Shown here: one piece after another, positions 1-5,388 of the stretch | How the letters are laid out: each line of letters begins with the position of its first letter | Numbering within the stretch: position 1 is the stretch's first letter | Assembly (NCBI GenBank): GCA_019352125.1 | Contig: JABBNV010000055.1 | Span: 1 to 10,587 of the forward strand | Source of the DNA: Acidobacteriota bacterium | Lineage (GTDB): Bacteria; Actinomycetota; Actinomycetes; Actinomycetales; Micrococcaceae | Length of the DNA stretch: 10,587 nt | Reading direction: 5' to 3' | Program-made: the position numbers and the translations under genes | The notes under the pieces: model-generated | What the model was told of the DNA's origin: nothing | Seen by the model: the letters and a program-made list of their open reading frames with translations, nothing else | The model's database searches: none

Positions 1-657
1 GGCTCTGCCCAAGGGGAGGACGACCCGGTCAAGGTGGCCATTGGCGCGCTCAATGCGGGGCGAGCAGTGATCAAGGATGCGGTGGCCGACGGCGGGATCA
101 CCAGTGCTGCCTGGCTAGGTGAGTTGCGGGGCTGGTTTGAGGGATTCGTGGAAGGGCTGGCCAGTGGGCCACCCGCGCTGCGAATTGAACAGCTGGCCGC
201 CGTGGTGCGCGCCGGCGTCGTCTCTTTTACGGGGCCGGACCCGGAATTTGGCATTGATGAAGAAGCCGGCGTTTTCACTGCCGCCTCCCCCTGGGTGGAG
301 GGTGTTCCCTGGACGTCCCGCATTCTGGTGGAGGCGCTGGCCCCCGCCAATCGTGTACTCACTAGCGCCTCCCCGTTGCTCAATCAGCTTCTGGACGATG
401 GCGTGGTGCGGCCCAAGATCATGATGGCTGCTGATGGGGTTCCCGTGGCAACGTCCGGGCTGGACGTCACGCGCTCGCCGTACCGGCCCATCTCAGCGGA
501 CGGCACCGCCGTCGAACGTCTTTACGTTCTTGGCCTGCAACTCTCCTCCGTGCAATGGGGCAATGCCATTGCTGCCCAGGCCAAATCGCCGTACCCCAGT
601 GGGTACCGCACGCTGGAAGACGCCAACCAGATTGCTGCTGACATCTTGACGCTTTAA
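1..657 (+). CDS. FAD/NAD(P)-binding protein (YdhS/COG4529-like), C-terminal part
   Basis: The frame is open from the first base of the window and stops with TAA at 655-657, so this is the last 218 residues of a longer protein. The GTG at 34 is an internal valine codon, not a start. The C-terminal portion, with a VERLYVLGLQLSSVQWG stretch followed by a small-residue helix and a YRTLEDANQIA segment, resembles the end of large actinobacterial FAD/NAD(P)-binding proteins of the YdhS type, in which the last part returns to the nucleotide-binding fold. The dinucleotide-binding N-terminus lies outside the window, so the oxidoreductase assignment rests only on this tail. No substrate can be proposed. 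It is convergent with the decayed locus that follows, with no recognisable terminator between them. Confidence 0.6.
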   Translation, partial: GSAQGEDDPVKVAIGALNAGRAVIKDAVADGGITSAAWLGELRGWFEGFVEGLASGPPALRIEQLAAVVRAGVVSFTGPDPEFGIDEEAGVFTAASPWVEGVPWTSRILVEALAPANRVLTSASPLLNQLLDDGVVRPKIMMAADGVPVATSGLDVTRSPYRPISADGTAVERLYVLGLQLSSVQWGNAIAAQAKSPYPSGYRTLEDANQIAADILTL

Positions 658-867
658 TCAAAGTAGCCGGCGGCTATTCAGTGAGCCGTGGATGCGGCAA
701 CCGAGGTAGGCCAGCCACGCGACTGCGTACTTGATCCACCCGAAGATGTCCCACGCGCTCTTCGGCGGAACCGGCGGCGGCCGGACCCTTTCCGGTGATG
801 GTTGCTGCACCGTTGGCCACCGCAAAGTTGTCCAGTGCGGTCAGATCCAACTTACTCACGGCGATGT
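658..867 (-). pseudogene. Unassigned coding remnant downstream of the ExeM fragment
   Basis: After the nuclease frame stops at 868-870, protein-like sequence continues on the minus strand in a different frame. It reads about NDALNIAVSKLDLTALDNF and then GAATITGKGPAAAG. Near 770 a change to the third frame gives a proline-rich PPVPPKSAWD followed by a hydrophobic IFGWIKYAVAWLAYLG, ending at a TGA at 658-660. The frame change lies in a GCC/CCG-rich run where slippage is easy. The small-residue linker followed by a possible membrane segment looks like the end of a secreted or anchored protein, but I do not recognise the family. It could be the true 3' end of the nuclease gene left after an internal deletion, or unrelated sequence. 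No start or ribosome-binding site supports it as an independent gene. Confidence 0.3.
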
Positions 868-1389
868 TCAGCGCGTCGTTGAGTTGATGATACCGGCAGC
901 AATCTTGTCCTGCTGGCGCCTCAGGTTTTCGGCATTGGCAGCACCGCGCTGGTCGCAGCCGCTGGAGACGGTGACCGGGTTGCCATCGCGGTCCGTGTAG
1001 AACTTACACGTTGTGCTCGGGTCACCCGTGGTGGGGAAGTAGTTCTGAACGTTGAAGGAGGCAATCTTCAAGTTTCCGCCAACATCCGCCGGGTGGTCGG
1101 CACGCATGTTGGTGAACGTCGCCGGCTGAACGGTTGCGGCCACATCAGGTGTGAGTGCCGCCAGGGGCTGGAACTTGTACGCATTGTTGCGGTTGTCGAA
1201 GATGGCGTTGGTGGTGAAAGTAGCGGCTGCGCCAACGTTGACCGGAGGTGTAGGCGTCACGTACGGCAGCGGCATCGCCTTCGAGGTGGCGTCCTTCAGG
1301 AAGTTGGTGGTGAGGGAGAAGTCCGCCTGATTGTTGTCAGTGTTCGCAAAGTTGGTGCGGTTCAGGGACTTCCCGGCCATGTTTTGACG
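868..1389 (-). pseudogene. ExeM/NucH-family extracellular endonuclease, internal fragment
   Basis: The frame encodes the region just before and at the start of the endonuclease/exonuclease/phosphatase (EEP) domain of ExeM/NucH-type secreted nucleases. Visible features in order are ADFSLTTNFLKDATSKAMPLPYV, broken here only by length, then the NVGAAATF and NNAYKFQPLA segments, the domain-opening KIASFNVQNYF, and a cysteine-containing TCKFYTDRDGNPV / SSGCDQRGAANAENLRRQQ segment. Intact members have several hundred more residues, including the catalytic EIEN motif and the later Asp/His residues, all absent here. The frame ends at TGA 868-870 just after RQQDKIAAGI, where EIEN should soon follow. 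The ATG at 1378-1380 is internal to the motif, has no good ribosome-binding site, and the frame is open further upstream. The fragment cannot be an active nuclease. Its 5' side is fused to a lipoprotein remnant. Confidence 0.75.
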
Positions 1390-1643
1390 GGCGAAGGCTT
1401 CATAGTCGTGCGGCTGATCGCAGGAGTGACGGTCACGTCGGTGACGGTGGTTTGCTCAGGGTTCTTGATGCCGTCCCCGACCTTGGCGTTGAACGCATTT
1501 GCCGTCGGTGACGCTGTGGGCTTTCCGCTCTCGTCGCGCATGACGCTGGTACTGCCGCTGCAGCCGGTTAAGGCCAGCCCAACCGCTAGTAGCTCCGCGG
1601 CAATGGCCGGAATGCGCGCGTAGCCGGTAATCAAGTTCCCCAT
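1390..1643 (-). pseudogene. Frameshifted lipoprotein with septum-formation-like domain
   Basis: An ATG at 1641-1643 is preceded by GAGGGG about six bases upstream. The product begins with a lipoprotein signal peptide: hydrophobic AAELLAVGLAL and a lipobox LTGC with the lipidated cysteine at residue 28, then a Ser/Thr/Pro-rich linker. The following NAFNAKVGDGIKNP and TDVTVTP resemble the start of the actinobacterial septum-formation domain (usual pattern VGDCxNxP ... VxVVPCSEPHDxE). The continuation CDQPHDYEAFA is present but one frame over, from about 1421, so a single T appears lost between VTP and the conserved Cys. The first conserved Cys has become Gly (GGC for TGC). The rest of the domain is replaced by nuclease sequence. 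The original frame ends at 1362. It may still be translated as a 93-residue lipopeptide, but the domain is broken. Confidence 0.6.
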
Positions 1644-1920
1644 GGAAGACCCCTCAAAGGTGTGTTGTCTCGCCGGAGCTGTGCGGGTTTTGCTCCGACG
1701 ATGAGGGAACTGTTTGCATCCCCCAGCAGCTCGCTACCGAGGACCCATAGTTACGTCCAGCAGTTCAGATGGGGAGAACTGCCCAAGCACAATTGGCACA
1801 CCACTGCCACCAGTACTCCAGCTCGCATGCCCATTGGAGTGCCGCTCCCGTGGACATAACACCAATATGTCCCCGGGAGCCCCGAACATATGGACATGTG
1901 CACCGGACCGGAGGGGTTAA
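1644..1920. other. Gene-free spacer upstream of the lipoprotein remnant
   Basis: This 277-base stretch lies between the start of the lipoprotein remnant and the tRNA-Ser terminator. The short open frames here have no ribosome-binding site and no protein-like composition. It should contain the promoter of the minus-strand lipoprotein, but I could not pick a convincing -35/-10 pair. Three copies of the hexamer GGACAT or its complement occur between about 1853 and 1900, which may be chance. Confidence 0.4.
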
Positions 1921-1923
1921 ACG

Positions 1924-1962
1924 ACGAGTTCGGCCCAAACTTGTTGTTTGGGCCGAACTCGT
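1924..1962 (-). terminator. Perfect 17-bp hairpin, terminator of tRNA-Ser
   Basis: ACGAGTTCGGCCCAAAC (1924-1940) is followed by a 5-base loop and its exact reverse complement (1946-1962). It lies 12 bases beyond the 3' end of the minus-strand tRNA-Ser. In that direction the stem is followed by CGTTTAACC, a weak U-tract. There is no T-run on the plus-strand side, so it most probably ends the tRNA transcript. Confidence 0.75.
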
Positions 1963-1974
1963 TGGGTGCTACCG

Positions 1975-2062
1975 CGGAAGGTGCGAGATTCGAACTCGCG
2001 GTACGGGGTTACCGCACACTGGTTTTCAAGACCAGCTCCATCGGCCGCTCGGACAACCTTCC
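1975..2062 (-). tRNA. tRNA-Ser (anticodon UGA)
   Basis: Read on the minus strand, the acceptor GGAAGGT (2062-2056) pairs with ACCTTCC (1982-1976), with G at 1975 as discriminator. The anticodon stem CTGGT/ACCAG encloses the loop CTTGAAA, giving anticodon TGA (2028-2026) for UCA/UCG codons. A long variable arm and a GTTCGAATC T-loop follow. The 88-base length and class II variable arm are those expected for tRNA-Ser. CCA is not encoded. No clear promoter could be assigned upstream. Confidence 0.97.
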
Positions 2063-2150
2063 TTAGCTTGTAGTCTTTCATATGGTGCGGATTGCTTCCA
2101 AAAGCAGCGTGGGGGAGCATCCAAGAATTTCTGTGTGTGGCGGAGGACGT

Positions 2151-3134
2151 ATGAAGGCAGTAGTGGTGAAGACCCCGGGTGGGCCGAGTGCATTGGAGCT
2201 TGGCGAGGTGCCTGCACCGGTCCCGGGCAGGGGCGAGGTGCTCATTGACGTGGTGGCTGCAGGCCTGAACCGTGCGGATGTGCAGCAACGCGAAGGTCAC
2301 TACCCGCCGCCCGCTGGTGCTTCGGAAATTTTGGGCTTGGAGGTCTCCGGACGCGTCGCGGGTTTCGGCCCAGAGGTGAGCAAACCCTTCGCCAAGGGAG
2401 ACAAGGTTGTTGCCTTGCTGGCTGGTGGTGGTTACGCCCAACAGGTGGCGGTTCCAGCCGAGCAGGTGTTGCGAATTCCAGCCGGGATTGATTTGGTGAC
2501 TGCGGCCTCCCTGCCTGAAGTTGCTGCCACGGTGTATGCCAACCTGTTCATGACGGCGCAGCTTAAAGCTGGGGACACGGTGCTGATCCACGGAGGAACG
2601 GGCGGTATTGGCGTCATGGCCGTTCAGATGGCGAAGGCCATGGGTGTGCGGGTGATTGCCACCGCCGGAAGTACGGAAAAAGTGGGCACCTTGAAAGCTT
2701 TCCTGGGCGCCGACGTCGCCATTAACTACCGTGAAGAAGATTTTGTGGACGCGGTGATGAAGGCCACGGACGGCAAGGGCGTGGACGTCATTTTGGACGT
2801 TGTAGGGGCCAAATACTTGCAGCAGAATGTTGCAGCGTTGGCTACGTACGGGCGTTTAGTCGTGATTGGCTTGCAGGGCGGCACGACGGCGGAAGTCAAC
2901 CTGGGTGCCCTGATGGCGAAGCGTGCGGCGATCATTGGCACTACTCTTCGTGCCCGCCCGGCGGCGGAAAAGGGTGCCATCATGACGGCGGTGCGCGAAT
3001 CCGTGTGGCCGCTGTTGACGTCCGGTGCTATCAAGACACTGGTGGACAAGACGTTCCCGCTGGCACAGGCAGCCAAGGCCCACGAGTACTTTGACTCGGG
3101 GGAACATGTAGGCAAGATTCTTCTGTTGGTCTAA
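2151..3134 (+). CDS. NAD(P)H:quinone oxidoreductase, zinc-free MDR family
   Basis: This 327-residue medium-chain dehydrogenase/reductase resembles quinone oxidoreductases of the QOR / PIG3 type, which transfer two electrons or one electron from NADPH to quinones in the cytoplasm. The catalytic N-terminal domain has the usual MKAVVV start, GEVLIDVVAAGLNRADVQQR (the Asn-Arg-Asp block) and HYPPPAG, and lacks the cysteines that bind zinc in alcohol dehydrogenases. The Rossmann domain has HGGTGGIG at about residues 147-154, and GADVAINYREEDF and GVDVILDVVG follow. The start at 2151 is chosen over the in-frame ATG at 2082 because GGAGGA (2142-2147) lies just before it, family members begin at this point, and the earlier ATG would place coding sequence only 20 bases from the tRNA. 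It is full length. The physiological substrate is not predictable from sequence. Confidence 0.9.
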   Translation: MKAVVVKTPGGPSALELGEVPAPVPGRGEVLIDVVAAGLNRADVQQREGHYPPPAGASEILGLEVSGRVAGFGPEVSKPFAKGDKVVALLAGGGYAQQVAVPAEQVLRIPAGIDLVTAASLPEVAATVYANLFMTAQLKAGDTVLIHGGTGGIGVMAVQMAKAMGVRVIATAGSTEKVGTLKAFLGADVAINYREEDFVDAVMKATDGKGVDVILDVVGAKYLQQNVAALATYGRLVVIGLQGGTTAEVNLGALMAKRAAIIGTTLRARPAAEKGAIMTAVRESVWPLLTSGAIKTLVDKTFPLAQAAKAHEYFDSGEHVGKILLLV

Positions 3135-3153
3135 TGCGCCCCCATGGCATGAT
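3126..3153 (+). promoter_or_regulatory. Probable promoter of the bpa gene, leaderless
   Basis: TTGGTC (3126-3131) and CATGAT (3148-3153) are separated by 16 bases, and the ATG of the next gene starts 7 bases after the -10. That spacing would place transcription start at the A of the ATG. No ribosome-binding site is visible before this ATG, which fits a leaderless mRNA. The -35 overlaps the last codons of the oxidoreductase gene. This is an inference from sequence only. Confidence 0.45.
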
Positions 3154-3159
3154 GAACCA

Positions 3160-3792
3160 ATGAGTGAGCATGGGAACGGCGAGCCGGAAACTGCAGTGGA
3201 AGGGCTAACCCTGGATGCTGTGGGGGCCACTAATCCGGAACCACCCGGTGAGGCATCCCCAAATAACCCAGCCAAAACAGCCAAAACGCCGCTGACAGAG
3301 TTGGTGGACGAGCCGGCCAAGGTGATGCGCATTGGCACCATGGTTCGCCAGCTGTTGGAGGAAGTGAAGAGCGCCCCTCTTGACGACGCCGCACGCGCTC
3401 GGCTGGCGGAAATCCACCACCGGTCCATCACCGAACTGGAGGAGGGTCTCTCTCCGGAGCTGGTTGCTGAATTGGAGCGATTGTCCCTACCGTTTTCGGA
3501 CTCCGTCACCCCCTCTGATGCGGAGCTGCGCATAGCCCAAGCTCAGCTGGTGGGCTGGTTGGAGGGTTTGTTCCATGGCCTCCAGACCGCCGTTGCAGCG
3601 CAACAGTTGGCGAACCAGCAGCAGGGTATGGCCATGGCGATGCGTTCCTTGCCGCCGGGTACCGTGATTGCGCCCGGCGTCGTTATTGGCCAAAACGGTG
3701 AGCCGCAGCGCGCCACCGAGGAGCAACTGCGGCAGGCGACGCCTAGCAGTGGCGCCAATGATCCTGGGCATGGTCCCGGCCAGTACTTGTAG
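3160..3792 (+). CDS. bpa: Bacterial proteasome activator (Bpa/PafE family)
   Basis: The 210-residue product matches the actinobacterial proteasome activator known as Bpa or PafE (Rv3780 in Mycobacterium tuberculosis). Family members form dodecameric rings that dock on the 20S core and allow ATP-independent degradation of unfolded or partly folded proteins. An acidic, disordered N-terminus (about 1-45) is followed by a helical core: VMRIGTMVRQLLEEV, APLDDAARARLAEIHHRSI, LSPELVAELERLSLPF and AQAQLVGWLEGLFHGLQTAV. The chain ends in GQYL, the same C-terminal motif by which PafE inserts into pockets of the proteasome core. The start is the first ATG after a possible leaderless promoter. The next gene begins two bases after its stop. 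No proteasome core or Mpa/ARC ATPase gene lies in this window. Confidence 0.93.
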   Translation: MSEHGNGEPETAVEGLTLDAVGATNPEPPGEASPNNPAKTAKTPLTELVDEPAKVMRIGTMVRQLLEEVKSAPLDDAARARLAEIHHRSITELEEGLSPELVAELERLSLPFSDSVTPSDAELRIAQAQLVGWLEGLFHGLQTAVAAQQLANQQQGMAMAMRSLPPGTVIAPGVVIGQNGEPQRATEEQLRQATPSSGANDPGHGPGQYL

Positions 3793-3793
3793 C

Positions 3794-4237
3794 TTGGGAT
3801 TCTTTTCAGCCGTTCGCCAGGGCCGACGGGACGATGCAGAGCTGGGCAAGGGCGTCTGGCGGCGTGCCCATGATCGTTATACGCGGGGGTTGGACAGGTT
3901 CCATCAGATGCTGGAGGGGGTCACTGATGGTGCCACTCTGGATCAACTTGTACCGTTGGCGAATGAACTCGCGGATACTTTGCCCCGTGTCCGCGCACTC
4001 TGTGTGCGTGCCCAACATCTGGCACCGAGCACCGGGTTGGACATCCCCGCCAGCGCCAATGGGTCCCTGAACCAATTGCATCGGGCGCTATCCCGGTCCG
4101 GGAATGCCCTGGCCATGGCTGCGGAAGCCGTGGCCATGGTGAGGTTGGGCGCGGCGGAGGTGGCCGCCGTCGAGCGTCGAACGCAGACCGTCCTGGACCA
4201 CGTGGCGGAAGCAGAAACCATCCCGCTGGCTCGCTAG
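3794..4237 (+). CDS. Unknown helical protein encoded directly behind bpa
   Basis: No known domain is recognised. From the TTG at 3794 the product is 147 residues, opening GFFSAVRQGRRDDAELGKGVW and continuing with alternating amphipathic segments such as RAHDRYTRGLDRFHQMLEGV, PLANELADTLPRVRALCVRA and an alanine-rich LHRALSRSGNALAMAAEA. It looks soluble, all-helical and possibly coiled-coil, with no signal peptide. The start is uncertain: TTG 3794 begins just after the bpa stop (3790-3792) and gives a GFF start that looks natural, whereas ATGs at 3758 and 3770 would overlap bpa by up to 35 bases. None has a strong ribosome-binding site, so translational coupling to bpa is likely. The placement behind bpa and before a shared terminator suggests co-transcription and possibly a related role. 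Confidence 0.7.
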   Translation: MGFFSAVRQGRRDDAELGKGVWRRAHDRYTRGLDRFHQMLEGVTDGATLDQLVPLANELADTLPRVRALCVRAQHLAPSTGLDIPASANGSLNQLHRALSRSGNALAMAAEAVAMVRLGAAEVAAVERRTQTVLDHVAEAETIPLAR

Positions 4238-4251
4238 CCTGGCCGTTAACC

Positions 4252-4320
4252 GAAAAACCCCCGCAAACGGACCAAACCCCCCGCCGTGCCTGGGGGTTTG
4301 GTCCGTTTGAAGGGGTTTTC
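4252..4320 (+). terminator. Nested hairpin terminator between bpa operon and tRNA-Thr
   Basis: AAACGGACCAAACCCCC (4265-4281) pairs exactly with 4292-4308 around a 10-base loop, giving a 17-bp stem. An outer pair, AAAACCCC (4254-4261) with GGGGTTTT (4312-4319), encloses it. On the plus strand the structure ends in GGGGTTTTC, and on the minus strand in GGGGGTTTTTC, so it can act in both directions, for the bpa transcript and the convergent tRNA-Thr. The inner stem alone has no T-run. The outer stem supplies it. Confidence 0.8.
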
Positions 4321-4326
4321 TGCTAG

Positions 4327-4399
4327 AGCCTCCTAACAGAATCGAACTGTTGACCTTTTCATTACGAGTGAAACGCTCTACCGACTGAGCTAAGGAGGC
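4327..4399 (-). tRNA. tRNA-Thr (anticodon CGU)
   Basis: On the minus strand the acceptor GCCTCCT (4399-4393) pairs with AGGAGGC (4334-4328), followed by a T discriminator at 4327. The D-arm contains AGCTCAGTCGGTAGAGC. The anticodon stem TTTCA/TGAAA encloses CTCGTAA, giving anticodon CGT (4366-4364), which reads ACG. The T-arm AACAG TTCGATT CTGTT is intact. Length is 73 bases and CCA is not encoded. Confidence 0.97.
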
Positions 4400-4431
4400 T
4401 AGCGCCCAAGTAAGCCCGGGCGCAAGAAACA

Positions 4432-4460
4432 ACTCTAATGGAGCGTATCGCCACGGTCAA
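4432..4460 (-). promoter_or_regulatory. Promoter of tRNA-Thr
   Basis: On the minus strand, TTGACC (4460-4455) and TAGAGT (4437-4432) are separated by exactly 17 bases. They match the housekeeping sigma consensus TTGACA and the actinobacterial TAnnnT -10. Transcription would begin near 4425, leaving a leader of about 25 bases before the tRNA. Confidence 0.8.
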
Positions 4461-4632
4461 AACGAAACGTCCGTGCGCTGAAGTCGACAAAATTGTCACG
4501 TTCTAGTGTTGTTCACCCGCAGGTTGCATGGCATTGGGTTGCTCGCCGTTCCGATGCGAGATGGTCATCCTATCTATTCTGCCCAGCCTTGCTCAGTCAT
4601 GTGCGGCTGGTACTACGTAAAGGAGCCGCACC

Positions 4633-5367
4633 TTGAGTCTGGACAGCAAGTCGCCCACCCGCCCCCACGAGTTGCGGTTGGCGGTGTTGGACATGTCCGG
4701 AACCACGGTCTCGGACGATGGGCTGGTAGAGCAGGCGTTTGGCAGAGCAGTGGAAGACGTGGGAATTGGGCGCGACGACGCTCGTTACGCCTCGATGCTG
4801 GGGTACGTGCGGGACACCATGGGAATGCCCCGGATTACTGTCTTCACACACCTATTTGACGGCAATGTGGCTGCTGCGGAACAGGCCAACAAGGCCTTCG
4901 AGCTGGTTTACGATGCGCAGGTGGCGCAGGGCGGAATTATGCCAATTCCCGGTGCGGAGGACGCGATCAATGAGCTTCGCGAGTCCGGCCTGAAGATCTG
5001 CTTTGCCACCGGCTTTGCACGGCACAACCAGAATATGATTCTCGAATCCTTGGGTTGGATGGGGCTGGCGGATTTGAGCCTGTGCCCATCTGATGCTGGC
5101 CGCGGCAGGCCCTATCCGGACATGATCCTCACCGCAGTGCTAGCGCTTGATCTTGAAGACGTACGCCAGGTACTGGTGGCGGGGGATAGCAGCTCAGACA
5201 TGGTGGCAGGCGTGAGGTCAGGTGCCAGCCGTGTGGTGGGTGTGCTCACCGGGGCGCATAAGGAAACCGCCCTGCGCGCCGCGGGAGCTACGGACGTAGT
5301 ACCGTCTGTTAGAGACTTGCCTGGGTTGATTGCCCCGAGGGCTGCCCGCCACTTACCAAGTCTGTAA
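4633..5367 (+). CDS. Phosphonatase-like HAD hydrolase
   Basis: This 244-residue protein of the haloacid dehalogenase superfamily most resembles the phosphonatase-like group related to phosphonoacetaldehyde hydrolase (PhnX). Motif I is DMSGTT with the nucleophile Asp20. Motif II is the FATGFA segment near residue 135, the motif III region reads AGRGRPYPDMI, and motif IV is GDSSSDMVAG. VVGVLTGAHKETAL is typical of the group. The cap region (about 35-110) reads LGYVRDTMGMPRITVF and does not show the Lys-containing motif that gives PhnX its Schiff-base lysine, so C-P bond cleavage is doubtful and a phosphomonoesterase activity is more likely. The start is TTG 4633, supported by AAAGGAG (4619-4625) seven bases before it. 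No phosphonate uptake or transaminase genes are nearby. It converges on the following lipoprotein gene with 21 bases between stops and no clear terminator. Confidence 0.83.
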   Translation: MSLDSKSPTRPHELRLAVLDMSGTTVSDDGLVEQAFGRAVEDVGIGRDDARYASMLGYVRDTMGMPRITVFTHLFDGNVAAAEQANKAFELVYDAQVAQGGIMPIPGAEDAINELRESGLKICFATGFARHNQNMILESLGWMGLADLSLCPSDAGRGRPYPDMILTAVLALDLEDVRQVLVAGDSSSDMVAGVRSGASRVVGVLTGAHKETALRAAGATDVVPSVRDLPGLIAPRAARHLPSL

Positions 5368-5388
5368 CCAAGAGTCACTAAACAAGCA

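Noticed and set aside
868..1380. Independent 170-residue gene starting at ATG 1378-1380
   Set aside because: The frame is open further upstream with motif-like sequence, there is no ribosome-binding site, and the product is an internal slice of ExeM-type nucleases.
1093..1623. Plus-strand 176-residue frame opposite the pseudogene
   Set aside because: Composition is that of an antisense shadow of the minus-strand coding remnants, with no start signal or domain.
1853..1900. Repeated GGACAT/ATGTCC hexamers as an operator array
   Set aside because: Spacing is irregular and the hexamers are short, so chance is sufficient.
2082..2150. In-frame N-terminal extension of the quinone oxidoreductase from ATG 2082
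   Set aside because: The extension has no family similarity and no ribosome-binding site, while GGAGGA precedes the ATG at 2151 where the family normally starts.
1917..2591. Minus-strand 224-residue frame across the tRNA-Ser and the oxidoreductase
   Set aside because: It runs through a tRNA and its terminator and is antisense to a well-supported enzyme gene.
4506..4859. Plus-strand 117-residue frame overlapping the HAD gene start
   Set aside because: It is out of frame with the HAD gene, has no family signal, and its second half reads as shifted HAD codons.
4633..5367. True phosphonoacetaldehyde hydrolase (phnX)
   Set aside because: The cap lacks a recognisable Schiff-base lysine motif and there is no phosphonate gene context, so only the broader phosphonatase-like call is supported.
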